Source: JBBDMC01 sp963775235 (lineage in GTDB: Bacteria > Pseudomonadota > Alphaproteobacteria > Rhizobiales > Kaistiaceae). From it: DNA of 64,000 nt. The notes beneath the pieces are model-generated. The model was given only the letters and a program-made list of their open reading frames with translations, was not told the origin of the DNA and made no database searches. The translations under genes and the position numbers were made by a program. The stretch is from NCBI GenBank assembly GCA_963775235.1, contig CAVZHY010000005.1:124001-188000 (forward strand). Reading direction: 5' to 3'. Shown in pieces: positions 1 through 8,763 of the stretch; the first letter of the stretch is position 1, and each line of letters begins with the position of its first letter.

Positions 1-2
1 TG

Positions 3-626
3 CCGGTCAAGACCCCGGACGAACTCGTTGTGCTTGCTTCGATCGTGGAGAAAGAGACAGCGCTTGCCGACGAGCGCAGCCGAATCGCAGCAGTCTTCAT
101 CAACCGCCTCAAGCTCAACATGCGGCTGCAGTCGGACCCGACAGTCATCTACGCCCTGTTCAAGGGGGCTGGAAAGCCGCGCGGCTTCACCCTCAGTCGC
201 AAAGATCTGGACACCGATTCCCCGTACAACACGTACGCGGTCGACGGATTGCCACCGGGACCGATCGCAAATCCGGGTCGTGCCTCGCTCGAGGCGGTCG
301 CCAATCCCTCCCGCACGCGGGACCTGTTCTTCGTGGCCGATGGCTCAGGTGGGCACACGTTCGCCGAAACCTACGAAGCGCACCTCCGGAACGTTGCCCG
401 ATGGCGTGATTTGAACCAGAACGCCGAGACGCCTGTCGCGGCCGACAATGCGGCATCAACCTCTGGCGGGGCCGCGGCGGCAGCGGCCGCTGAGGCGACA
501 GCAGGCAAAGGGGCCGCGCGGCCCGGCGCGGCGCCGAGTGCGGATACGCCAATGGCCCTGTCGCCAACCGCCGCCGTTCCCGCTGACGGTCCCATGCAAA
601 TTCAGCCTCGCATCGCGCCGCAATAG
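3..626 (+). CDS. mltG: Endolytic murein transglycosylase MltG, C-terminal part
   Basis: The reading frame is already open at the left edge, so only the C-terminal ~207 residues are present and the true start lies outside. MltG is an inner-membrane lytic transglycosylase that cuts nascent glycan strands. The family signature ASIVEKET, containing the catalytic glutamate, is visible near residue 15, followed by the conserved stretches NMRLQSDPT, DSPYNTY and LPPGPIANPG. After about residue 145 comes a low-complexity Ala/Pro-rich tail, longer than in E. coli, which looks like a lineage-specific extension. The gene lies upstream of yicC and gmk on the same strand, a usual alphaproteobacterial order. 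The family assignment is confident. Confidence 0.93.
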   Translation, partial: PVKTPDELVVLASIVEKETALADERSRIAAVFINRLKLNMRLQSDPTVIYALFKGAGKPRGFTLSRKDLDTDSPYNTYAVDGLPPGPIANPGRASLEAVANPSRTRDLFFVADGSGGHTFAETYEAHLRNVARWRDLNQNAETPVAADNAASTSGGAAAAAAAEATAGKGAARPGAAPSADTPMALSPTAAVPADGPMQIQPRIAPQ

Positions 627-718
627 CCCTTCCCGCCGGCTTGAACCCTGCACTCAGTCCGGGTCTTATACGGTCGGCGCGTTTTTGGCGGTCGATTCTC
701 TGGGATTTCCGTTCCACC

Positions 719-1606
719 ATGCCTCTTTCCAGCATGACCGGCTTTGCCCGCGTTGACGGTGGCGGCGCAGGTTATCGATGGACTTGGGAGCTCAGGTCGG
801 TCAACGGCAAGGGCCTCGACATTCGGCTGCGCCTGCCGTCGGGCTTCGAGTACATCGAGGTTGCGGCGCGCGAGCACCTGAGCGCCGGGTTGGCGCGTGG
901 CAATGTCCAGGCGACGCTCACGACGCAACAACAGCCCGTTGCCGGACGCTTCCGGATCAACGAAGAAGTGCTGGCCGAAGTCACCGCGGCGATGGCAAAG
1001 ATCGCGGGGCGCCTTCAGGTGCAACCGCCGACGCTTGATGGAATTTTGTCGATCCGCGGCGTCCTGGAGGCGGCGGAGGCCGAGCCGGACAGTGAGGCGC
1101 GCGACCGGCTGAGCGAAATGGTCATGACCGACCTTGCAGCCGCGGTTGCGGATCTTGTCGCGGTCCGCAAGCGGGAAGGCAACGCCATCGCCGCGGTCCT
1201 TCGCACCCGGCTTGAAGAAATCGAGCGCCTCGTGCGTTCTGCTGAAGCTTCGCCGGCGCGCACGCCCGACGCCATCCGCGCGCGCCTCGCTGAGCAGATC
1301 GCGGCACTTCTCGATGCTGCTCCGACGCTCGATCCCGACCGTCTCTACCAGGAGGCGGTCCTGCTCGCCAACAAGGCAGATATCCGCGAGGAAATCGATC
1401 GTCTCGACGCTCACATAATCGCAGCGCGTGACCTCATCGCAGAAAGTGGTCCGGTTGGTCGCCGCCTCGACTTCCTCGCCCAGGAGTTCAGTCGCGAAGT
1501 CAACACGCTGTGCGCCAAATCCAACGACCGCACTGTGACCGCGATGGGTCTTGAGTTGAAGACTTTGGTCGATCAGTTGCGGGAGCAAATCCAGAATCTG
1601 GAGTAG
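719..1606 (+). CDS. yicC: YicC family endoribonuclease
   Basis: This is a 295-residue protein beginning MPLSSMTGFAR, the standard YicC N-terminus; longer in-frame starts upstream add unrelated residues and were rejected. The C-terminus carries the conserved DUF1732 stretch with GRRLDFLAQEFSREVNTL and KSNDRTVTAMGLELK. YicC proteins are stress-associated endoribonucleases in E. coli, where one promotes sRNA decay; the role here is inferred from the family. The gene is followed after 2 bases by gmk, so the two are almost certainly cotranscribed. Confidence 0.93.
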   Translation: MPLSSMTGFARVDGGGAGYRWTWELRSVNGKGLDIRLRLPSGFEYIEVAAREHLSAGLARGNVQATLTTQQQPVAGRFRINEEVLAEVTAAMAKIAGRLQVQPPTLDGILSIRGVLEAAEAEPDSEARDRLSEMVMTDLAAAVADLVAVRKREGNAIAAVLRTRLEEIERLVRSAEASPARTPDAIRARLAEQIAALLDAAPTLDPDRLYQEAVLLANKADIREEIDRLDAHIIAARDLIAESGPVGRRLDFLAQEFSREVNTLCAKSNDRTVTAMGLELKTLVDQLREQIQNLE

Positions 1607-1608
1607 TC

Positions 1609-2250
1609 ATGACGGAAGCCGGAGCCTCGTCAAGGCGCGGTCTGCTGCTGGTGCTTTCGTCGCCTTCGGGCGCCGGTAAGTCCACGCTGGCGCGCATGCT
1701 GATCGAGACCGACGGGGATCTCGCGCTCTCGATATCGATCACCACCAGGCCGCGCCGTCCAAGCGAAGTTGATGGAGTGCACTATCATTTCGTCGACAGC
1801 GCCCGCTTCAACCAGATGCGCGAACGCGGCGAGCTGCTTGAATGGGCTGAAGTCCACGGCAATCTCTATGGCACCCCACGCGCACCCGTCGAGCAGGGAC
1901 TCAAGATGGGTGGTGATGTCCTCTTCGATATCGATTGGCAGGGAACGCGCCAGATCGCAGAGGCGATGCCCGACGACATCGTCCGCGTTTTTCTGCTGCC
2001 TCCGTCGATGACGGAGTTGCGGGCCCGGCTCGAGCGACGGGCGGAGGATAACGTCCAAGCAATTCACCGTCGTCTTGCAAATGCGCGTGCAGAAATTGAG
2101 CATTGGAACGAGTACGAGTACGTGATCGTCAATGACGATCTGCAACGGTCGTTGGAAAGCGTGCGCGCGATCTTGACTGCCGAACGTCAGAAGCGTGTTC
2201 GTCACCCGGGGCTGGCGACGATGGTCGCCGAACTGCTGTCGCAGCAATAG
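1609..2250 (+). CDS. gmk: Guanylate kinase
   Basis: The 213-residue product phosphorylates GMP to GDP with ATP. The P-loop SSPSGAGKST is at residues ~17-26, and the GMP-binding region follows with TTRPRRPSEVDGVHYHF. FDIDWQGTRQI is the conserved core strand. Length is normal for bacterial Gmk. It starts 2 bases after the yicC stop and ends 6 bases before the convergent rsmA stop, so it closes the mltG-yicC-gmk unit. Confidence 0.96.
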   Translation: MTEAGASSRRGLLLVLSSPSGAGKSTLARMLIETDGDLALSISITTRPRRPSEVDGVHYHFVDSARFNQMRERGELLEWAEVHGNLYGTPRAPVEQGLKMGGDVLFDIDWQGTRQIAEAMPDDIVRVFLLPPSMTELRARLERRAEDNVQAIHRRLANARAEIEHWNEYEYVIVNDDLQRSLESVRAILTAERQKRVRHPGLATMVAELLSQQ

Positions 2251-2256
2251 GCCCCG

Positions 2257-3114
2257 CTATCGCGGAGGGCCCTGGCGCTCCTTCTCCAAGACATGCGCCA
2301 AAGCCACGAAACCGGCAACGTCAATTTCCTCGGCGCGTCGCGTGCCCTCGATACCGGCCTTGCCAAGCAAATCGGCGGTTTCGACGCCCAGTGCCTTGAG
2401 GCTCTGCCGAAGCATCTTGCGGCGTTGTCCAAATGCCGCCTGCGTCACGCGCTCCAACGTGGTGATATTGCACGCAAGCGGCATGGGCCGGGGGACAAGA
2501 TGGACCAGCGAGGAATTCACCTTGGGCGGAGGAGTGAATGCGCGCGCCGGTACGTGGAAGAGGATGGACGCCTCGCAGCGCCACCTGGCCAAGACACTCA
2601 AACGTCCGTACGCATCTGAACCCGGGCCTGCAACGATCCGTTCGGCGACCTCCTGCTGAAACATTAGCGTCATGGACACGTACCACGGCGGCCACGGTTC
2701 GGCTTTTAGCCAGCCGATCAGGAGGGGCGTGGCGATGTTATACGGCAGGTTGGCGACAATCTTGGCGGGAGGGTGCGCGAGCACGGCCATGTCGACGGCG
2801 AGCGCATCACCAGCGACGATCTCCAGCCGTCCGGGGTAACGCCGTGCCAGTTCCTGCAACGCCGCGATGCAGCGTTCGTCCCGTTCGATTGCAACGACCC
2901 GATGCGCGCCCGCCGCCAGCAGGGCCCGCGTCAGCCCGCCGGGACCCGGACCGATCTCGACGACGGTGACGTTCCCCAAGTCGCCAGCCGCACGCGCGAT
3001 CCGGCCCGTGAGATTGAGGTCAAGCAGGAAATTCTGGCCGAGCGACTTGCGAGCGCGGAGCCCGTGCCGACGAATGACTTCCCGAAGTGGCGGCAGATCG
3101 TCGGTCCCGCTCAT
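2257..3114 (-). CDS. rsmA: 16S rRNA (adenine1518/1519-N6)-dimethyltransferase RsmA (KsgA)
   Basis: The 285-residue product dimethylates the two adjacent adenines in the helix 45 loop of 16S rRNA late in 30S assembly. Visible motifs are SLGQNFLLD at the N-terminus, the SAM-binding VVEIGPGPGGLT, and the catalytic NLPYNI. The start ATG at 3114 overlaps the pdxA stop by 4 bases when pdxA is read in its proper frame. The sequence as given joins pdxA and rsmA into one 628-codon frame, which is best explained by a one-base insertion in pdxA and not by a real fusion. Confidence 0.95.
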   Translation of the reverse strand: MSGTDDLPPLREVIRRHGLRARKSLGQNFLLDLNLTGRIARAAGDLGNVTVVEIGPGPGGLTRALLAAGAHRVVAIERDERCIAALQELARRYPGRLEIVAGDALAVDMAVLAHPPAKIVANLPYNIATPLLIGWLKAEPWPPWYVSMTLMFQQEVAERIVAGPGSDAYGRLSVLARWRCEASILFHVPARAFTPPPKVNSSLVHLVPRPMPLACNITTLERVTQAAFGQRRKMLRQSLKALGVETADLLGKAGIEGTRRAEEIDVAGFVALAHVLEKERQGPPR

Positions 3115-4143
3115 TGCGCCATTTCGTTCCGCCAAAGCGTGGCGGCCAGCCGCAAGGCGGCCGCCGAGACTCGACGGATCGCCCCGACCGGTGCCGGCAA
3201 TGTCGAGGGCGGTGCCATGGTCGGGCGAGGTGCGTATGAAAGCGAGGCCGAGGGTGACATTGACGGTATCGGCGAACGACAACGTCTTGACCGGTATCAG
3301 TGCCTGATCGTGGTACATGCACAGGGCCGCGTCGTAACCCGCCCGCGCCGCCGGATGGAACATCGTATCAGCGGACATTGGTCCAACAGTCGCGATTCCT
3401 TCGGCATTGAGCGCGGCCACAGCAGGCCGCACGATGCAGTCCTCCTCGTCCCCCATAGCGCCGCCCTCGCCAGCGTGCGGGTTCAGCCCCGATACAGCAA
3501 GTCGCGGATGCGGTGTGGCAAATCGTCGTTGAAGTTCTCGGCACACCGTGCGGGCAGTCTCGACGATCAGGTCCTGTGACAGAGCCTGGGGGACATCCTT
3601 AAGTGGAATATGGATCGTAACGGGAACCGTCTTCAGTTCCGGGCCGGCGAGCATCATGACCGGCCGGGCGGCCGTGTTCGTCCACGCGGCCGACAAAGTG
3701 CCCAGGAACTCCGTGTGCCCGGGATGGCGAAACCCGGCATCGTATAATGTCTTCTTGTTGATCGGATTGGTCACGACCGCAGCAGCGCCGCCGCCGCGAA
3801 CATCACCGACGGCCCGCGCGATTGCCTCGATCACCGCCGGTGCATTGCCCGGATCGGGCGCGCCGGCTATTGCGTTCACTGCCGCTTCCAGCGGGACGAC
3901 GGGCAGGGCATGCTTGAAACAGGTCGCAACGTCGGAGACCGACACGGGCTCGATCGGACAAGCGAGGCCGAGAGCTTTGGCCCGCGCTTTTAAGGACGCG
4001 GGATCACTCAGACAATAGAATGCAGGAAGCCCCAGTTCTTGCCGACGCGTCCACGCGACGAGCGTCAAATCCGGACCGATGCCGGCCGGTTCACCCATCG
4101 TCAGGGCAAGCGGCGGCAACCGCGGCGCTTCTTCTCGCGCCAT
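3111..4143 (-). CDS. pdxA: 4-hydroxythreonine-4-phosphate dehydrogenase PdxA, frameshifted near the C-terminus
   Basis: PdxA oxidises 4-phosphohydroxy-L-threonine in pyridoxal phosphate synthesis. The sequence shows LTMGEPAGIGPDL at the N-terminus, the metal-ligand regions GHTEFLG, NPHAGEGG and YHDQALIPVK, and SPDHGTALDIAG near the end. After GDPSSL the frame departs from family sequence. Removing one G near 3159-3166 restores AAALRLAATLWRNEMAQ and then a stop at 3111-3113 that overlaps the rsmA start as ATGA. I therefore read it as pdxA with a +1 indel, not as a PdxA-RsmA fusion. It follows surA after only 6 bases in the lptF-rsmA operon. Confidence 0.88.
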
Positions 4144-4149
4144 CTTTCC

Positions 4150-5196
4150 TCAGCGGTATTCAATAATGGCGCGATCGCGCAGCTCTTTTAGATAGTCCTT
4201 GCCGATCTCGTCGCTCTGCTTGGAGAGCAACTCATTCTGCACCTCAGCCTGAGCGATGGCGGTACTGTGGATGTCCCGTGTCGAACACACGGCGATCAAC
4301 TCGATACCTTGGTCAGTCTGAGTCGGGGGCGCAGCCTTGCCGACGGACGTCTTCAGAATTGCATCGCCTTGAGGGCCCTGGAGTTCAGAAGAGTTGCGCC
4401 GCCCGATTTCCTTGACCACCACACCCCTCAACTGCTTGGCCTGCTCGAGGCTGTTTTCGCATCCATTGAACCGCGAACGAAACGCCTCTGCCTCGCGCCG
4501 GCGCTGGGCGTAGAGATCGTTTGGCGACCCGGACGGCACAACGAAGACGATCTGCTGCAGGGTGTATTCAGTTGTCGTCAGGTCCTTGGGGTCGCCCTTG
4601 GCCAGCAGCGCTTTGGTGACGTCGGCCGTATTGACCTGCGCCTGCGCCTGTGTCCGACGTATCACCAACTGCCGCCACGTCAGTTGAGCGCGTAAACGGT
4701 CTTTCAGCGTCGCGCTATCGATTCCCTCACCGGCAAGCGCCTTGGTCAGCTCCGCCGGCGTCATCTTCAGATTCTGCGCGATCGATGCGTAAGCATCATC
4801 CACCTGGCCGTCCGGCACACGAACACCGCGCTTGGCCGCTTCGTACATCTTGATTGTTTCGTCGACGAGCTCGTCAGTCGCGGCTTTCTCGCCGCCAGTG
4901 GCCCCGCCGATGCGCATCAGGGCCGCGCGTTGCGTGATGTCATATCGCGTGATCGGCTGGTCGTTGACCAGCACCGGGATATCGCTGCGCCCCTTGAGGG
5001 TGTCCACCGGGACGTCCGGTTTGTCGCCGCCCGGAGTCCTGGCGACCGTCACGGCTGGTGTACGGTTGAACATTCCCGACACTGCGCTGCATCCAGACAT
5101 CCCGCCGACGGTAAGCAGGAGGGCGGCCAAGGCTGCACCGCGGTTGAGACGGAAATTGCCGAGCGTTGTCAATGGTTTTGTCCAACAGTAGGCCAT
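4150..5196 (-). CDS. surA: SurA-like periplasmic peptidyl-prolyl isomerase/chaperone
   Basis: This 348-residue exported protein has an N-terminal hydrophobic segment ending in a possible lipobox (VGGMSGC), then a SurA N-terminal domain beginning at the conserved IPVLVNDQPITRYDI. The later part (EYTLQQIVFVV onward) resembles a single degenerate parvulin domain. SurA escorts outer membrane proteins, including LptD, to the BAM complex. The gene sits directly downstream of lptD and upstream of pdxA, as in many Gram-negative genomes. Being much shorter than E. coli SurA with its two parvulin domains is usual in alphaproteobacteria. Confidence 0.88.
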   Translation of the reverse strand: MAYCWTKPLTTLGNFRLNRGAALAALLLTVGGMSGCSAVSGMFNRTPAVTVARTPGGDKPDVPVDTLKGRSDIPVLVNDQPITRYDITQRAALMRIGGATGGEKAATDELVDETIKMYEAAKRGVRVPDGQVDDAYASIAQNLKMTPAELTKALAGEGIDSATLKDRLRAQLTWRQLVIRRTQAQAQVNTADVTKALLAKGDPKDLTTTEYTLQQIVFVVPSGSPNDLYAQRRREAEAFRSRFNGCENSLEQAKQLRGVVVKEIGRRNSSELQGPQGDAILKTSVGKAAPPTQTDQGIELIAVCSTRDIHSTAIAQAEVQNELLSKQSDEIGKDYLKELRDRAIIEYR

Positions 5197-5259
5197 GCGC
5201 GGCGCATCATTGCTTGGATTGGGGCGAAATAAAGGGAAGGTCGCGGCGAATCGGAGCGC

Positions 5260-7668
5260 TCAATTGGTCAACTTGCTCAGGTTGGTGTTGACGCTGCTCT
5301 CGCCCAGGGTGCGCAGTTGCAGCCGGAAATTCAACCACCGGTCGGGAGCGATATCCGTGTAGCTTTCGCGAGTCGCGCTGTAAGCCAGCGAAAATGTCAG
5401 ACAATCGTTGTCGAAGGCAATTCCGAAGCTGTCACTCGCAACGGCGGAGTTGGCGATGTCGTATGTCACGGAGCCAAACGCCCGCCAATTGGAAGCAAGA
5501 TTGACCGAGGCCGCGCCGCGAACCACCGATGCGGGCGTCGAAATGCCGCTGTTTGGATCGCTCCGCAAGTAGAGATAAGCGGTGGATGCCGTCACTGGAC
5601 CGAGCGCCGTCGTCGCTTCAAGCTCCAGACGGTTGAGTACGAAGGTCGATTGGTCGAATCGAGTCCGCGCTGCGAAGCGTGGTCCCAGACCAGTGTCGAC
5701 CGAAACGCCGGCGACATAGTCTGAAAGCTTGTTCTCGAGACCGGAATCCGGACCAACGTGGGCGAGATCTGGCGTCGCATATGAGTTGTCGCCGGCAAGG
5801 TGGATCGATTGGCCGACGGCGCCGTCGATCGAAGCCCCGCCCGCGAGATCCGCGGTGTATTTGACGCCGAGGTTGGCGACAGTACCGCCCTCGACGCGAT
5901 CGTCGCCGGAGAACTTGTCGATTTGAAACAGGTCAGAGGTGTCGAAGACCAGACTCTGCGAGTCATTGTTTGGCAGCGTTCCGATATCCATTTCGTTCGG
6001 ACGCACAATGAGTTGCGCGATGGGTGTGATCGTCTGGGTGGTGGCGCCGCTGGTGACCAATAGTGGCAGGCTCCACTCGACCGCCGCAGTCGGCATGAAC
6101 CGGAACGCCGTCGATTCGGTGGTCAGGCCGTCGCCGGTCGCCATCGCCGTTTGTCCGTCCATGAAGAACGCATCCCCGCGTAACGACAGATACGGCGTAA
6201 TCACCTGACCGAGGGGGCCAATGATCTGGCGCTGCCAGGATACCTCTTTGGTTGTCCGCACCGTCGTGCCTGCAGTCCCATGGTAATAGGCGGCAGGGTC
6301 GCCCATTACCATAAACGGATCATCTTCGGCGCGCGTCAGCGACGTCAGGTTGGAGCTAAACGATACTTCGCCGCCGAAGACGGGATCGTCGACCACGCGA
6401 TGGTAATCGATGACGGGAACTGCGACTGCCTGGCGTCCCTGACTGAAAGCGTTGTCTGGATCGAAGGGATCCGCGGGGTTGCCGGTCCTGTCGGTGAGCA
6501 CGCGGAAGTAAGAAGCTCGTGCCTCGGCAAAGTTGCGGTCGTTGATGCCGGTCAGGTGGATGGTCGAGATTGTCTCGGACTTGTCATCGTTGAGGACCGA
6601 ATAATCCCGGGTGAATGTGCGGTCGCTGGCCAGCGTCCCATCCCAGCCGAGGGTCCAATCCCGGTTGATATAGAACTCGCCGGTGGTCCGGATGCCACCG
6701 CGCCAGTCCCGGTACGAAGCGGAGTCCGGGTCAAACGCGTCCTTGTGAGCCTGCCTGATCCCTGCTGCTGTGACCGTGTATTGACCGTGGGCCAGCCGCT
6801 GTCGCCATTCCGCCTGACCCAGGAACCCTTGCCGTGAGAAGACCGTCGGCGTGATTGTAAGGTCGTAATTCGGTGCCAGCGCCCAAAAATATGGCAGCGA
6901 TGCGTACGCACCAAGCTTGGCCGAATACCCGCTTGTCGGCGACAGGAAGCCAGTCTTGCGCTGCACTGCAGGATCGGCCATCGCGAAATACGGAAGCCAC
7001 GCCACCGGCAGCCCGAAAAATTCGATCCGGGCATCGGTGAAATACACCATGTGCTCTTTTTGGTTCACTACGATTTTGGCGGCCTTGACGTTCCAAAGCG
7101 GAGGCTTTTGCGGGTTGTCCTTGCACTGTTGGCACGCGGTGTAAGCGCCGTTCACGAATGTGGTGATCTCGCCGCCTTGGCGTTTGGCGCTGTCTGCGGT
7201 GAAGTGCACCCGCTGCGGCGTGTCGACCCTCAACGATTCAACGAACCCATCGCGGAAGTCGTCGGTGACATCGACAAAATTCGAAGAGATGGTGGCGCCC
7301 GTAGGATCGGTGAGCGTAACGCCGCCCTCGGCAATCAATCGCCCGCTTCGCTTGTTGTAGGTGACTTTCTCTGCCTGGAGCGTGTAGGCACGGTAGTAGA
7401 TGTGGACGTTGCCCACCGCCGCAACGGTATCATTGTCGTAGTCATAGAGGAGCTGGTCGGACTCCAGCAGCATTTGATCCCCCGCGTGCGACACGCTGGC
7501 CACGGCGGCGCTGCTTGCCTGGTCGTGATAGACGGCAGGGCCGGCATCGGCTGCCCGCGCAGCCGTCCAGGGCGACACGGAGATGACCACGGCCGCAACG
7601 CCAGCCAGCCAAAGCGTCCGGCCGCCGGCCCCTATCACACTCGCACGGAGCAACCTGGCCCCGCTCAT
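5260..7668 (-). CDS. lptD: LPS-assembly protein LptD
   Basis: The 802-residue outer membrane protein inserts LPS into the outer leaflet together with LptE. The start MSGARLLRASV overlaps the lptG stop as ATGA. A signal peptide ends near AARA. An OstA-like beta-jellyroll follows (LLYDYDNDTVAAVGNVHIYY), then the barrel domain with VWLPYF-type sequence (GLPVAWLPYFAMADP) and WRQRLAHGQY. A CQQC pair and one late Cys are visible as candidate disulfide residues. The gene lies with lptF, lptG and surA, so the unit builds the LPS export path from inner to outer membrane. Confidence 0.94.
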   Translation of the reverse strand: MSGARLLRASVIGAGGRTLWLAGVAAVVISVSPWTAARAADAGPAVYHDQASSAAVASVSHAGDQMLLESDQLLYDYDNDTVAAVGNVHIYYRAYTLQAEKVTYNKRSGRLIAEGGVTLTDPTGATISSNFVDVTDDFRDGFVESLRVDTPQRVHFTADSAKRQGGEITTFVNGAYTACQQCKDNPQKPPLWNVKAAKIVVNQKEHMVYFTDARIEFFGLPVAWLPYFAMADPAVQRKTGFLSPTSGYSAKLGAYASLPYFWALAPNYDLTITPTVFSRQGFLGQAEWRQRLAHGQYTVTAAGIRQAHKDAFDPDSASYRDWRGGIRTTGEFYINRDWTLGWDGTLASDRTFTRDYSVLNDDKSETISTIHLTGINDRNFAEARASYFRVLTDRTGNPADPFDPDNAFSQGRQAVAVPVIDYHRVVDDPVFGGEVSFSSNLTSLTRAEDDPFMVMGDPAAYYHGTAGTTVRTTKEVSWQRQIIGPLGQVITPYLSLRGDAFFMDGQTAMATGDGLTTESTAFRFMPTAAVEWSLPLLVTSGATTQTITPIAQLIVRPNEMDIGTLPNNDSQSLVFDTSDLFQIDKFSGDDRVEGGTVANLGVKYTADLAGGASIDGAVGQSIHLAGDNSYATPDLAHVGPDSGLENKLSDYVAGVSVDTGLGPRFAARTRFDQSTFVLNRLELEATTALGPVTASTAYLYLRSDPNSGISTPASVVRGAASVNLASNWRAFGSVTYDIANSAVASDSFGIAFDNDCLTFSLAYSATRESYTDIAPDRWLNFRLQLRTLGESSVNTNLSKLTN

Positions 7669-8753
7669 CCGTCCTCCAGATGCAACAGCACCGTCGCGCC
7701 GACCAGCATCGCCACGATCGCGGGCAACCATGCCGCTAGCGGCGGCGGCACGATGCCTCCACTTCCCAAATCCCAAGCGACCTTCATCACAACATAAAGC
7801 ATGAAGCCCACGGCCACACCAGCGACAATCATCCTCCCAAGGTTGCGCGAACGCGAGAATCTCAGCGAGACGTTGGCGGCAACAAGCACCATGGCCAGAA
7901 GCAGAACCGGTTGCGATAACAATACGTTAAATTGGAGCTCATAGCGATCGGGCGGAACGCCTGCACGGCGGGCCGCAGCAGCTAAGCCCGGAAGCGCCCA
8001 AAATGAAACCGAATCAAGTGCTAAGAACTTTCGCTTCACTTCGTTTGGTGAGAGATTTGTGCTTAGCGAGTACACCGCATGCTTCTCGGGGTTGCTGCTT
8101 GGTGCCGTAACGGTTGCATCTTCAATTCGCCACTCGCCAGGGAGGTATTGCGCCCGGGGGGCATCGATCCTTTCGCGAAATTTGCCGTCCGCGTCGAAGA
8201 CGTAAGCTGTCACTCCACTGAGTCCCAGGCCAGCGTCATAGGATCGTTCGGCTCCGATGATCGATTCGACTCCACCGGCGGACTGACGAACCCAGATCGG
8301 TCCGTCTGCCACGTCCGCTGGTTTCTCTCCGTTGCCGAAAATCGCCGCGCTAATGAGATTTGACCGGGCGAGCAACGAGGCCGCGAGCGGGTTGTACACG
8401 GTGGTTGCAACGACACCGAACAGCAGTCCAACGACACAGGCCGGCAACAGGAACTGCCAGGCGGACACCCCGGCCGCGCGGGCGACCACCACCTCCAGGC
8501 GTCGGTTGGCGACCACGAAGGCCGCGATCGAGGCATAAAGGACTATGAACGGCAAAGCGTCTTCCGATGTGCTCGGCACGCGGAAGAGGGACAGCAGCGC
8601 GATCTGGAGGCCGGCAGCATCGATCTTGAAGGCACGGTTAAAGAACTCGACAAAGGTCGTCAGCGTTATCAGCAGCATCGACAACAGGAAAAACGCGATC
8701 ACCATTTTGGCGAAGTGTCGCGCGAAATAGAATGACAGCGTGCGCCCAATCAT
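7665..8753 (-). CDS. lptG: LPS export ABC transporter permease LptG
   Basis: The 362-residue inner membrane permease pairs with LptF and the LptB ATPase to drive LPS out of the membrane. N-terminal FYFARHFAKMV and the coupling region around RLEVVVARAAGVSAWQ are typical of YjgP/YjgQ proteins. Three membrane segments come before a periplasmic jellyroll domain (~120-260) and three after. The start MIGRTLSFYF was chosen over upstream in-frame codons because it matches the family N-terminus and lies 10 bases after lptF. Its stop overlaps the lptD start by 4 bases. Confidence 0.94.
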   Translation of the reverse strand: MIGRTLSFYFARHFAKMVIAFFLLSMLLITLTTFVEFFNRAFKIDAAGLQIALLSLFRVPSTSEDALPFIVLYASIAAFVVANRRLEVVVARAAGVSAWQFLLPACVVGLLFGVVATTVYNPLAASLLARSNLISAAIFGNGEKPADVADGPIWVRQSAGGVESIIGAERSYDAGLGLSGVTAYVFDADGKFRERIDAPRAQYLPGEWRIEDATVTAPSSNPEKHAVYSLSTNLSPNEVKRKFLALDSVSFWALPGLAAAARRAGVPPDRYELQFNVLLSQPVLLLAMVLVAANVSLRFSRSRNLGRMIVAGVAVGFMLYVVMKVAWDLGSGGIVPPPLAAWLPAIVAMLVGATVLLHLEDG

Positions 8754-8763
8754 TGCGTGACGA

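Noticed and set aside
2257..4143. Bifunctional PdxA-KsgA fusion protein
   Set aside because: One-base correction restores the natural PdxA end and the usual ATGA overlap with rsmA.
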